The notes under the pieces: model-generated
What the model saw: only the letters and a program-made list of their open reading frames with translations
Told to the model about the DNA's origin: nothing
Database searches by the model: none
In this document: piece after piece, positions 29,055 through 37,684 of the stretch
Layout of the letters: every line of letters starts with the position of its first letter
How positions within the stretch are numbered: the stretch's first letter is position 1
Program-made: the position numbers and the translations under genes
NCBI GenBank assembly: GCA_002435145.1
Contig: DJLT01000031.1
Location: forward strand, 1 to 43,228
DNA: 43,228 nt
DNA from: Neptuniibacter sp. UBA6509
GTDB lineage: Bacteria; Pseudomonadota; Gammaproteobacteria; Pseudomonadales; Balneatricaceae
Direction: 5' to 3'

Positions 29055-30176
29055 TCACGCTCTATGCTCTCTCGCTAAATATTCGTGAGACTGCATTTCT
29101 AAAAGCCGACTTTGCGTTCTTTCTATCTCAAACTCCAAACGTCCTTCAGAGTAGATCTCATGGATAGGCTTATCTGCGCTTATAATCAACTTAACCCCAC
29201 TATCATAGAACTCATCAACCATATTGATAAAGCGGCGTGCAGAGTCATCATTCGCTCGACCTAACTGCGGCACATTACCCACCATCACCGCATGAAAAAT
29301 TTTAGCGAGTTCAATATAATCATTTTGAGAACGCGGGCCTTCACAAATATCAGTAAAATCAAACCATACAACATCTTCACAGCAACGACGGGTTTTCATA
29401 TCTCGACCGTTAACTTCCAGAACCTCACCTTCTACAACCTCTTCAAGATCAGGAGCAAGATTTTCAAAACTGCGATTCAAGCTTTGATCAGCCTTATCAT
29501 CTAGTGGATAGTGATAGAGCTCAGCCTGCTCCAAAACACGTAAACGGTAATCAACTCCACCATCGACATTAACTACATTCGTGTAACGATTAAGCATATC
29601 AATGGCAGGCAGGAAACGCGCTCGTTGCAAACCATCTTTATACAAACCGTCTGGAACTATATTTGATGTTGCCACTAGCGCTACGCCATTATTAAACAGC
29701 TCCTGAAGGAGACTACTCAATATCATCGCATCAGTAATATCGGTAACAAAAAACTCGTCAAAACAGATAATTCGAGTTTCACTTGCATACTTCTTACCAA
29801 TTTCGACTAGAGGGTTTGCCGTACCATCCAATTCCTTAAGTTCTTTATGAACACGCTGCATAAACCTGTGGAAATGAGTACGCATCTTCTGTTCAAAAGG
29901 CAGGCTGTCATAAAAGGTATCCATCAAATACGTCTTACCACGCCCCACGCCGCCCCAAAAGTACAAGCCTTTTACTGGTTCTTGAACCTCAGGCTTCTTC
30001 AGCTTACTTTTTAAACGCCCCATCAAACCAACTTTAGGCGTTTCTTTCACAGCAACTAAATCATCATAAAGACGCTGAAGGTTTTCGACTGCCATCTCCT
30101 GTGCTGGATCATAGGAGAAATCATCACGCTGAAGGTCAAGCTTATATCTTTCTAACGGGGTCATGTCACATGCCAT
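29055..30176 (-). CDS. zapE: ZapE, AAA+ family cell division ATPase
   Basis: ZapE (AFG1/LACE1 family) associates with the Z ring and affects its stability with ATP. The 373-residue product has Walker A GGVGRGKT at 75-82 preceded by GLYFWG, Walker B with IICFDEFFVTDITDAM, the sensor region LVATSNIVPDGLYKDGLQRARF, and the C-terminal FINMVDEFYDSGVKLIISAD. All are strongly diagnostic. ATG 30176 or ATG 30164 (MTPLERYK) may be the start; neither has a clear ribosome-binding site. It is a single gene with its own terminator. Confidence 0.96.
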   Translation of the reverse strand: MACDMTPLERYKLDLQRDDFSYDPAQEMAVENLQRLYDDLVAVKETPKVGLMGRLKSKLKKPEVQEPVKGLYFWGGVGRGKTYLMDTFYDSLPFEQKMRTHFHRFMQRVHKELKELDGTANPLVEIGKKYASETRIICFDEFFVTDITDAMILSSLLQELFNNGVALVATSNIVPDGLYKDGLQRARFLPAIDMLNRYTNVVNVDGGVDYRLRVLEQAELYHYPLDDKADQSLNRSFENLAPDLEEVVEGEVLEVNGRDMKTRRCCEDVVWFDFTDICEGPRSQNDYIELAKIFHAVMVGNVPQLGRANDDSARRFINMVDEFYDSGVKLIISADKPIHEIYSEGRLEFEIERTQSRLLEMQSHEYLAREHRA

Positions 30177-30301
30177 TTTGTCTAGGTTTCAACCAGCGCG
30201 AACTTTACCGCCGAATGCCTCATTTAGCAAATGCAGCATTCAATTATGGAAGACTGAAATATCTTGCTAGCTAAGTGAACAAGACTCGTTTAAAGGCGCT
30301 A

Positions 30302-31009
30302 CTAGAGACCAATTATTGGAATCAACAGAGGTAACATAAATGCAGTAAAAGCTCCGGTCATCCCCATTGCCAAACCACCAAAAGCTCCTGCAACCATGCC
30401 GTATTCAAAGGCATAAGCGGTTCCCATCGCATGAGCACCTACGCCCAAAACAAACCCTTTTACAGATTCGTCTTTAATCCTCAGCACTTTATAAATCAAT
30501 GGAGCTATTAGACAACCCATCGCCCCGGTAATAAGGACTAAACCTGCGGCTAAAGATGGATACCCTCCTACCTTTTCCGCAATCGCAATAGCGATTGGAG
30601 AAGTCACCGATTTAGGAGCAAGCGTTAAAAGTATCTGATCACTCAGTCCAAACCAAGCCCCAATAGCTATCGCCGATGCTGATGCAATAACAGCCCCAGA
30701 GACACATCCAACCAAAAGCGGCAATAACAATCTTTTTACGGTCGCTAAATTATCATAAAGTGGAACAGCCAATGCTACGACCGCTGGCCCAAGCAGCAGA
30801 TGGATATATTTCCCTCCTTCCATATAAGTAACATATTCGGTCTCTGTAACCTTTAGCACCACAATAATAAGCGACAAAGAAACTAAAACAGGATGCAAAA
30901 AAGGCGTTTTGCCTGCTTTTGCGTTAATCCAGGAAGCCAAAAGAAAGACTACAAGGGTAACCACCAACCAAAGAACAGGAAATGTCTGAAAGTGCTGCCA
31001 CATTCTCAC
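30302..31009 (-). CDS. lrgB: LrgB/CidB-family membrane protein (YohK-like)
   Basis: LrgB/CidB proteins work with LrgA/CidA partners. They are described as antiholin/holin-like or as small organic-acid transporters; the physiological role here is unknown. The 235-residue, highly hydrophobic protein (about seven segments) shows the family core LTLAPKSVTSPIAIAIAEKVGG and GVGAHAMGTAYAFEYG. It overlaps lrgA by four bases, so the pair is coupled. It precedes zapE, with 125 bases between, in which only a weak inverted repeat (GAATGC/GCATTC) is seen. Confidence 0.92.
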   Translation of the reverse strand: MRMWQHFQTFPVLWLVVTLVVFLLASWINAKAGKTPFLHPVLVSLSLIIVVLKVTETEYVTYMEGGKYIHLLLGPAVVALAVPLYDNLATVKRLLLPLLVGCVSGAVIASASAIAIGAWFGLSDQILLTLAPKSVTSPIAIAIAEKVGGYPSLAAGLVLITGAMGCLIAPLIYKVLRIKDESVKGFVLGVGAHAMGTAYAFEYGMVAGAFGGLAMGMTGAFTAFMLPLLIPIIGL

Positions 31010-31362
31010 CTCTCTCCCTCTTCAAGCTTTTCTTTTGAAAGGAGTTTTAATAAGCCAGCAACGACAAACATAGTGATCAGCGTACTCACAAACAACGCAA
31101 TCAAAAGCTGCCCCCAATATTCGGACAACACACCAAAATGAGTCATCAAACCAACACCGGCTGGAACCAAAAGCAGTGGCAAAACAGAAAGAAGGCCTTC
31201 GCTGGAAAGCCGCAACCCCTCGGGCACTTTCCCAACAACAATCAGCCCGATTAATAAAAGCAACATACCTACGACAGAACCAGGAATCGGCACCTCAAAA
31301 AAAGTGACCACTACCTCACCGACTAACTGACAGCTCAGCAGTATCAAAAAACCAATAATCAT
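31006..31362 (-). CDS. lrgA: LrgA/CidA-family membrane protein (YohJ-like)
   Basis: LrgA/CidA is a small four-helix holin-like membrane protein paired with LrgB. The 118-residue product has the family motif VPGSVVGMLLLLIGL (about 27-41) and the LPLLLVPAGVGLM segment (about 61-73), with charged C-terminal KEKLEEGER. Length fits the family. It is the first gene of a two-gene unit; no LytSR-type regulator is in the window. Confidence 0.92.
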   Translation of the reverse strand: MIIGFLILLSCQLVGEVVVTFFEVPIPGSVVGMLLLLIGLIVVGKVPEGLRLSSEGLLSVLPLLLVPAGVGLMTHFGVLSEYWGQLLIALFVSTLITMFVVAGLLKLLSKEKLEEGER

Positions 31363-31386
31363 AAATTCCCAATGAAGTAATAATCC

Positions 31387-31962
31387 CTAAACCAACACAA
31401 CATACAACTGCTGGAAAGAGAGAAATGAAAAAACAATAAAAAGAGTACCGGCCCCACGGTGAATCAACTTAAGCGATATTTTTTGCATCAGCAGCCGCCC
31501 AAACCAGATACCCAGCAACGAAGTCATAAGCAGCGCTGACGTTCCCGCCATCCAAACTACCCAAACACTCTCAACTGCCGCCATAGCTGCGACCGCAAGT
31601 TGAGTTTTATCACCTAGCTCCGCAAAGAAAATCAGTAAAAATACTGATACTACCACTCCCCTCCCTAGATTAGGCGCAGTAGCATCCTCTTCATCCTGCG
31701 CTCTTAGAGACTGGACACCAAAAAACAAAAAGAGGATTCCCACAATCAAAAAAACAATATGCGCAGGAAGGTATTCGGCAATAGAAGCCCCAAACAATAC
31801 AGCAACTAAGTTCAATAACGAGAATGCCAAAGCACTTCCTATCAATACTGGCATCAAAGCATATCGTGCGGAAAGAGTCATGCAGACCAACTGACTTTTA
31901 TCGCCAAATTCGGCCAGAAAAACAAGTAGAAAAACTTTTAAGAAAGGCTCAAGGATATCCAC
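31387..31962 (-). CDS. Gdt1/TMEM165 (UPF0016) family cation exporter, MneA-like
   Basis: This family exports Mn2+ or Ca2+ in exchange for protons; in Vibrio cholerae the member MneA exports manganese. The 191-residue protein has two inverted-repeat halves, each with the signature ExGDK(S/T): EFGDKS at 18-23 and ELGDKT at 115-120, within hydrophobic helices (about six in total). The central acidic loop (RAQDEEDATAP, about 87-97) is typical. No yybP-ykoY-type manganese riboswitch is evident in the 84 bases upstream. Substrate is inferred from family only. Confidence 0.88.
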   Translation of the reverse strand: MDILEPFLKVFLLVFLAEFGDKSQLVCMTLSARYALMPVLIGSALAFSLLNLVAVLFGASIAEYLPAHIVFLIVGILFLFFGVQSLRAQDEEDATAPNLGRGVVVSVFLLIFFAELGDKTQLAVAAMAAVESVWVVWMAGTSALLMTSLLGIWFGRLLMQKISLKLIHRGAGTLFIVFSFLSFQQLYVVLV

Positions 31963-32046
31963 AAAGCACCTACAGCAAACACAAAGCGTTAATAAAGAAA
32001 TAATAGTAAACTATACACTTTCACTACCACCATTAAACAGTAAGAG

Positions 32047-32721
32047 TTACGCAGCTGAACACAGCGTCGCCTGTAAAGCATCCCGTTTCAAGTAAGCACA
32101 AATAGCGGCACGTTTTTTATAAGCATCGAGTGTTGCTCGGATATTATTAGAATTACGAACAAGAGCACGCTCAACATTCTTCGCAAAAACATGCTTTTGC
32201 TCTAATGACAGCGACACCCAAGATAGAGCTGCCGCATGTGATAATGTCAGATGAACAGACTGCTCCCATGGCCCATAACGAACAGCACGAGATAAAGCCT
32301 TATCGTAATCATCATCAAACTCTTTCAAGTATGATTTCATTAACACCAAGTTAGCCCAGCTATACGGCCAATTGGGTCTTAGCTCGATAGCCCTTAGATG
32401 CAATTTTTTCGCCTCTCTAAGGTCTGACAAGCTATCTTTATCTAAACCATTCACTAACGCTCTGTAGTATAAAAGCCGCCCCTTGAGCTCAATATATTCA
32501 GGATTACTGCCCTCCCAAGACAACGCCTCATCAACATTAGCAAGCGCACTATTAACCTGACCTAATAACGGTAACTCCTCTTGAGTTTGCCAGTCATCTA
32601 GCGCATAACGAACCTTATACCCATACATATCCCCAACTCCCCATGAAATGACGACATAGGAAGCGATGACACATAGGGCAATTAATAAAGAGGCCAATAA
32701 CTTAAAAATATAAAGCTGCAT
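32047..32721 (-). CDS. Membrane-anchored TPR-like protein, probably VpsP family
   Basis: The 224-residue product has an N-terminal transmembrane segment (about 7-28, LLASLLIALCVIASYVVISWG). A periplasmic helical part follows that reads like tetratricopeptide repeats: ALANVDEALSWEGSNPEYIELKGRLLYYRA and LRAIELRPNWPYSWANLVLMKS. Position at the end of an exopolysaccharide export operon resembles VpsP of Vibrio, and I assign it to that type with caution; no enzymatic motif is visible. It may be a scaffold of the synthesis/export complex. It follows the PHP phosphatase gene after 36 bases. Confidence 0.65.
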   Translation of the reverse strand: MQLYIFKLLASLLIALCVIASYVVISWGVGDMYGYKVRYALDDWQTQEELPLLGQVNSALANVDEALSWEGSNPEYIELKGRLLYYRALVNGLDKDSLSDLREAKKLHLRAIELRPNWPYSWANLVLMKSYLKEFDDDYDKALSRAVRYGPWEQSVHLTLSHAAALSWVSLSLEQKHVFAKNVERALVRNSNNIRATLDAYKKRAAICAYLKRDALQATLCSAA

Positions 32722-32757
32722 TTCAAACTACCCTCTTAGACCTGGCCCTTAGGAAAT

Positions 32758-33477
32758 CTAGAGCAAACCAATAATTTTGGCTGGATTATCCCAGACTAAG
32801 CGACGCGCTTCTGCCTGGCCTATTAGCTGAGAAGCCGCCTCAACAGCTTCGGACAAAACCGGAGGCCTACGGTCAGAATTATGAGCATCAGATGCAATTA
32901 CTGTTACCCAGCCTTTATCTAACATCTCATCAGATAAACGCTTCGCCTCTACGCCAAAATTACCGGCAACAGACATAGCCGTTAACTGAAATAAACAACC
33001 TAATTCAACAAAAGGCGCTAATTTTGACACATCAGACATAATTCCCTTATTGCGTTCAGGATGAGCAATCATTGGCACTACACCCCGAGCCATCAACCAC
33101 TGAACCAACTTATCACTACCTGGAGGGACATGACTATGTGGCAACTCTAGCAACATAACTCGCTGCCCATCCCACTCACCCAAAAAAGGGAGCTGATCTA
33201 CCGCAAACATCCCTAACATTTCAGCTGAAAGCCTGACTTCACCTGCCGCATGAATACAGAGGTTAATTTCATGTTCGTCTAAAGCCGCTTGAAATTCGTT
33301 AAAGACAGGTAAGATTGTTTGCTGAGTATTATCAAAACGTCCGGGATGAACATGAGGAGTCATTGCCATATGTGTAATGCCATCAGCAACAGCGATACGC
33401 GCAAGAGAAAGAGCCTCTTCTACAGAAGAGGCTCCATCATCAATACCGGGCAATAAATGAGAATGCAGATCAATCAT
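32758..33477 (-). CDS. PHP-family tyrosine-protein phosphatase (CpsB/YwqE-like)
   Basis: CpsB/YwqE-type phosphatases are metal-dependent PHP enzymes that remove phosphate from the tyrosine tail of Wzc/CpsD-type kinases. The 239-residue product begins MIDLHSHLLPGIDDGA, with the first metal ligands H5 and H7. It continues with MTPHVHPGRFD, GEVRLS, LLELPHSHVPPG, PMIAHPERN and VIASDAHNSDRRPP, the full PHP ligand set. ATG 33477 overlaps the stop of the kinase gene by four bases (ATGA), supporting a functional pair. In proteobacteria this role is more often filled by a low-molecular-weight phosphatase (Wzb). Confidence 0.9.
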   Translation of the reverse strand: MIDLHSHLLPGIDDGASSVEEALSLARIAVADGITHMAMTPHVHPGRFDNTQQTILPVFNEFQAALDEHEINLCIHAAGEVRLSAEMLGMFAVDQLPFLGEWDGQRVMLLELPHSHVPPGSDKLVQWLMARGVVPMIAHPERNKGIMSDVSKLAPFVELGCLFQLTAMSVAGNFGVEAKRLSDEMLDKGWVTVIASDAHNSDRRPPVLSEAVEAASQLIGQAEARRLVWDNPAKIIGLL

Positions 33478-35675
33478 GCAACGTTTTTACTCTCTTCGGT
33501 ATAGCCATAAGAATCATAATAGCCACCATAGTCGCCACCATAATACTTAGACGCTTTTTTCGTGTTCACCTGATTTAACACCACACCTATCAAAGGCGCA
33601 TTAACATCTTTAAGACGCTTAATACCCGCTTTAGCCTGCTGATAGCTAGTAGAATCAGCTTTAACCACATAGATCATTGCACCAACCGTAGAAGAAAGAA
33701 CCAACGCATCACTCACAGCCTGCGCAGGCGCTGTATCTATAACAATTCGGTCATACTTTTCTTCAAGTACCGCCAAGGCCTTGGCAAAACGCTTAGAAGA
33801 CAATAATTCCAGAGGATTAGGCGGAATCAGTCCCGCTGTAATCACATCGATGCTAGATCCTTCATGGTGATGAATACACTCTTCAAGCTTCGCAGTTCCT
33901 GCAACCAAGTTTGACAGCCCAGGCGAACGCAAGCCGAAACCTAGTGCTTTAGCTAATGAAGGACGTCTCATATCAGCGTCAATCAGCAGCACTTTTTCCA
34001 TTTGACCTAAAGAAAAAGCCATATTAATTGCTGTAGAAGTTTTACCTTCTCCAGGCACAGTAGAGGTCACCGCCAACACTTTATGAGGATTATCGAGTGC
34101 AGAAAGAACAACACCTGTACGAATTGTCCTAACAGCCTCAGCAAACTGCGACTGATTTTCTTCAATATAAGCATTATAACTAGGGTGTGCTACACCCTTC
34201 TTGGCTTTTAGCAATGGCAATAAACCCAGCATCGTTTCGCCAAGCTTAGTTTCAATTTCAGAAGCAGTTTTGATCGTGTTATCTAGCGCCTTTAGCAAAA
34301 AGGCAAAAACAACACCGAACATTAAACTAACGACAAAGGCTAAAACAACGATAAGTTTTTTCTTCGGCTTAGCAGGTAATAAAGGCTTAACCGCTGGATC
34401 CACAATACGCGCATTCGCAGCTTTCAAATCCCCTGTAGCACTTGTCTCACTTAAGCGAGTAAAAAATGTATCGTACAACGCCTGTTTAGTATCAACATCC
34501 TGCTGTAGCTCTTTTAACTTAAACTCTTTGCGGCTGATATCTTGCATACCAACTTTTGTTGAACTCAAAGAACCCTCTAAAGACTTCTCACTTGCTACAG
34601 CGGCCCTATATTGGTTTTCTATCCCATTTACGACTGAGACTATTTGCTGATTTAAAGAACGGTAAGCGATATTTAATTCTGAGTTAACCGACTCCATTTT
34701 AGGGTGTTTAGACCCATAGCGTTTAGCAAGCTCAGATTTTTTCAATTGAATCTGCGCAACCGATTCTTTCATGGTTTGTACAAGCGGATGCTGTAACACG
34801 GCAGGAATCAACTCTAAACGCCTAGGATTACGCTTACCGATTTTCTGGATCTGCTTATAAACGCCTTCTAGTTCCAAGCGATCACGTCGAGATTCAACCA
34901 ATTTAGTAGCGACTAGGTCTAGCTCTTTAGAGGCAATATCCAAACCTCCTTTCTCGCCAACAATACCTTCACTATCTCGGTAATCCTGTAGCTTTTTCTG
35001 GGTAAGGCGTAGATCATCTTTAAGATGTCCTAAGCGCTCACTCAACCATGAAGAAGCCTGCATCGTCACTTCTAGCTTTGCTTCCAGATTCCCTTCGATA
35101 TATGCAACACCGATCTCATTAGCCACTTTTGCAGCCAACTTAGCGTCATATGATTCATAGGTAACTTTGACCAATTGGGTTTTACGTACTGGAGAAATGG
35201 ATACTTTCTCTAAAAATTGATCAACCTTCCCCTGAAAAATATCAGCTTCAGAAGGAGCTTCGTTGGAACCCGGAAGATCAACAGGTAGTAGCGCTCGCCA
35301 ATCAAATGAAAAACCTGGTTCCTCATTAAATTCAGGATGGTTAACCAAATCCAGCTTGGTCATCACTGCTTCTGCAAGCTTTCTGGATTTTAGAATTTCA
35401 AATTGTGTTAAATAGTATTCTTGGTTACCTGAATCGATCCCATAAACCTCCTCAATCGAGACGACTTGGGCCGAATTCGCTTCAATAAGTAACGTCGCAG
35501 TCGCTTTATAAACAGGACGCAAAGAGAAAACCACCAAAATAGTTAGCAGTGTAACGAGGAAGGCAAACCCAACAATACCCCATTTATGGCGATTAATTGT
35601 TTGCCAGTATTCTCGTAGATCGATCACATCATCTGACATCATTCGATTAAGGGAGGCGTTGTCTTGATTTTCCAT
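33474..35675 (-). CDS. Wzc-like polysaccharide co-polymerase and tyrosine autokinase
   Basis: This inner-membrane protein controls polymer length and export and cycles through tyrosine phosphorylation. The 733-residue product (ATG 35675) has a Wzz domain with helices about 33-53 and 441-461 flanking a long periplasmic coiled-coil region (about 200-400). A cytosolic BY-kinase domain follows with Walker A PGEGKTS (about 541-547), Walker A' VLLIDADMRRP and Walker B RIVIDTAP. A C-terminal cluster of seven tyrosines sits within about 711-725. An in-frame TTG at 35681 is a less likely start. It lies between the OPX gene and the phosphatase. Confidence 0.93.
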   Translation of the reverse strand: MENQDNASLNRMMSDDVIDLREYWQTINRHKWGIVGFAFLVTLLTILVVFSLRPVYKATATLLIEANSAQVVSIEEVYGIDSGNQEYYLTQFEILKSRKLAEAVMTKLDLVNHPEFNEEPGFSFDWRALLPVDLPGSNEAPSEADIFQGKVDQFLEKVSISPVRKTQLVKVTYESYDAKLAAKVANEIGVAYIEGNLEAKLEVTMQASSWLSERLGHLKDDLRLTQKKLQDYRDSEGIVGEKGGLDIASKELDLVATKLVESRRDRLELEGVYKQIQKIGKRNPRRLELIPAVLQHPLVQTMKESVAQIQLKKSELAKRYGSKHPKMESVNSELNIAYRSLNQQIVSVVNGIENQYRAAVASEKSLEGSLSSTKVGMQDISRKEFKLKELQQDVDTKQALYDTFFTRLSETSATGDLKAANARIVDPAVKPLLPAKPKKKLIVVLAFVVSLMFGVVFAFLLKALDNTIKTASEIETKLGETMLGLLPLLKAKKGVAHPSYNAYIEENQSQFAEAVRTIRTGVVLSALDNPHKVLAVTSTVPGEGKTSTAINMAFSLGQMEKVLLIDADMRRPSLAKALGFGLRSPGLSNLVAGTAKLEECIHHHEGSSIDVITAGLIPPNPLELLSSKRFAKALAVLEEKYDRIVIDTAPAQAVSDALVLSSTVGAMIYVVKADSTSYQQAKAGIKRLKDVNAPLIGVVLNQVNTKKASKYYGGDYGGYYDSYGYTEESKNVA

Positions 35676-35702
35676 GAACAAATCCGTTTGGTGAAAAGGA
35701 GA

Positions 35703-36248
35703 TTAAAAGAAGCTTTCTTCGATAGTGACAGTATCACCAGGCTTAATAGTCGCGTTAATGCCAACCTTTACAGGCGACTGCTCTTCCTGACCTTCAGAGG
35801 CCACAAAAAACTCATCACTTGATGCTCGTTCACTAAAGCCACCCGCCAAAGCCACCGCACGCTGTAACGTTAAGCCAGGCTGATAAGGATACCCGCCCGG
35901 CTCTTCGACTTGACCATAAATAAAAAACTGACGGTATTCCACCACTTCAACACTAACACTTGGGTTAACAAGGTACCCATCAGCCAACTGGCTTCGGATG
36001 GATTCACTCAGCACGCCTGTTGTTAGCCCCCGAGTTCTCAACTCCCCTAAAAAAGGGTATGAAATAGTTCCAGCATCACTCAAGCGGACTTCAACGCTTA
36101 AATCGTCTTCACCAAAAACAGTGATTCTCAACAAATCGCCGGCACCTAGAGGGTAATCAGACAAGCCAACTTGTTTTTCTGCAGAAACAGAAAAGCTGAG
36201 CAATACAAAAACTGCAATAAATAACGACCTAATGAAAGAACCAATCAT
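35703..36248 (-). CDS. Short Wza-like outer-membrane polysaccharide export (OPX) protein
   Basis: OPX proteins form the periplasmic/outer-membrane exit of capsular and exopolysaccharide systems. This 181-residue member has a Sec signal (MIGSFIRSLFIAVFVLLSFSVSA), a poly-export domain starting YPLGAGDLLRITVFGEDDL (PES motif), and an SLBB domain (FIYGQVEEPGGYPYQPGLTLQRAVALAGGFSE). There is no lipobox cysteine and no C-terminal amphipathic helix, so it cannot span the outer membrane as Wza does. It lies directly after a beta-barrel gene, suggesting a composite channel. ATG 36248 has AAGAGA upstream; a TTG at 36257 is possible. Confidence 0.9.
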   Translation of the reverse strand: MIGSFIRSLFIAVFVLLSFSVSAEKQVGLSDYPLGAGDLLRITVFGEDDLSVEVRLSDAGTISYPFLGELRTRGLTTGVLSESIRSQLADGYLVNPSVSVEVVEYRQFFIYGQVEEPGGYPYQPGLTLQRAVALAGGFSERASSDEFFVASEGQEEQSPVKVGINATIKPGDTVTIEESFF

Positions 36249-36272
36249 ATTAATCAATCTCTTAACAACTAT

Positions 36273-37472
36273 TTACAATGAGCCTTGAAGCGTTAAATAA
36301 ACAGAATTCTTATCATAGTCAGTACCAGCCACATTCGACTCACGGTCTGAGTAGTTATAATCCAGACCTAGATCCAACCATCGACGCATCTTATATGTCA
36401 CGCCTACACCGTAATTAGTGCTTTCATCTTTACGCGTGCTGCTCACATAATCAGAATCAGATTGTCCATAAGATGCTCGGGAAATAACCTTATCAGTCCA
36501 ATCGTGCTGCCAATTCAAACTCCAGCTAGTCGTATCAATATAGTTACCCGTACCGTCTGTCTCTTCTTCTTCCTTGCTAGTCACAAAGCTCACAACTGAG
36601 TAGGTTTTCGGTGCCCACTCCATTGCCAATTCCCAACTAAGGCCATCGTCATCATCCCTTGCTGCGGATGAGAAATCTTTTTCAGCGTAACCGACTTTAA
36701 CAATACCCGTGGTCTTAGCAGTTGCCTCCCAAGTTGCACCTAATAGATATTCAGTTTCAACACTATCCAACGTAATAGCTGCAAGATCGTAATCAATATC
36801 TTCATAGTTAACTTCGAACAACAACGAAGTTTTTGGCATTACTCTATAATAGAAAGTTGCACTGGCACTTGCCGTTTGGCGATCTTTACCTTCAGTTTGA
36901 GCACGGAAATTATCATACTCCCTATCAACCAACTGACCGGATACATCAATACGACCTTTTGCCTCCAAACCCCCGAAGCTATATTTCGCTGAAAGAGTAT
37001 TTTCATGGTATTCCACAGGCTCAGGATTGGCAGTTGCCGCTGAGCCCTGATTTAAACCAGTACCTCTATCTTCATGTGTTTTAAGATAACGAGCTAATAA
37101 TTCAAGACGGTTGCGAACATTAAAATCAAGTCGGGCCTGAGCTGTTAAGTCATGGTCTGTATAATTATCAGCGGAATCAGCTTCATACACACCTTGTTTA
37201 ATAGCGTAATTCAAACTATATACGTCCAACCCTTTCTCAAGAACCAGCTGCACAGAAGGGTTAATAACTGTAATTACAGAATCAACTTCATTTGTCTCGG
37301 TGGAATAAATATTGTCATCATGACCGACTTGAACATTAATCTGAGGGATAACTTGCAGAGGGCCAGCATCCACCCCCGCTGGCTCAATAGCCATAAGGTT
37401 TGGCGACACAACAGTTACTGCAGGTAGAAGCATCAAAGTAGCGATTGCTGATTTACGATGTAATAAGGTCAT
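36273..37472 (-). CDS. Outer-membrane beta-barrel protein of the exopolysaccharide export module
   Basis: The 399-residue product has a signal peptide (MTLLHRKSAIATLMLLPAVTVVSPNLMA). Alternating hydrophobic/polar strands follow with many aromatic girdle residues, the last strand ending in LTLQGSL, i.e. a porin-like barrel. The segment INVQVGHDDNIYSTE and the overall pattern fit the barrel proteins found in polysaccharide clusters (BBP2-type, VpsM-like). It heads the operon barrel-OPX-Wzc-phosphatase-TPR, with AAGGA before ATG 37472, and probably provides the outer-membrane pore for the short OPX protein. The function is inferred from context. Confidence 0.82.
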   Translation of the reverse strand: MTLLHRKSAIATLMLLPAVTVVSPNLMAIEPAGVDAGPLQVIPQINVQVGHDDNIYSTETNEVDSVITVINPSVQLVLEKGLDVYSLNYAIKQGVYEADSADNYTDHDLTAQARLDFNVRNRLELLARYLKTHEDRGTGLNQGSAATANPEPVEYHENTLSAKYSFGGLEAKGRIDVSGQLVDREYDNFRAQTEGKDRQTASASATFYYRVMPKTSLLFEVNYEDIDYDLAAITLDSVETEYLLGATWEATAKTTGIVKVGYAEKDFSSAARDDDDGLSWELAMEWAPKTYSVVSFVTSKEEEETDGTGNYIDTTSWSLNWQHDWTDKVISRASYGQSDSDYVSSTRKDESTNYGVGVTYKMRRWLDLGLDYNYSDRESNVAGTDYDKNSVYLTLQGSL

Positions 37473-37519
37473 GGGCGATCATCCTTGGTTAAGCCATCAA
37501 AGCGAAGATTGTTCAAAAA

Positions 37520-37535
37520 ATATACTGATATACTG
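37520..37535. repeat. Tandem 8-bp duplication in the galU/export-operon divergent region
   Basis: ATATACTG occurs twice in direct tandem in the 212-base interval between the divergent barrel gene and galU. It lies about 48 bases upstream of the barrel start. It might be an operator or a slipped-strand site; nothing else decisive (no clear promoter pair) was found in this interval. Confidence 0.4.
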
Positions 37536-37684
37536 AACGGATTTTAGCACATCCACCTCAAATTAATAGCATTTTGCGACTGCAATAAACTGGACTACCC
37601 ATCCCCCTCAACATAACTAAAATTAACTAACCAAGCATGTTACTATTGAAATTTCATGGATCAATAATTTGAGGTTTAAGAAGG

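Noticed and set aside
31963-32046. A yybP-ykoY manganese riboswitch ahead of the Gdt1/MneA-like gene
   Set aside because: The 84-base interval is too short and lacks the conserved riboswitch core sequences.
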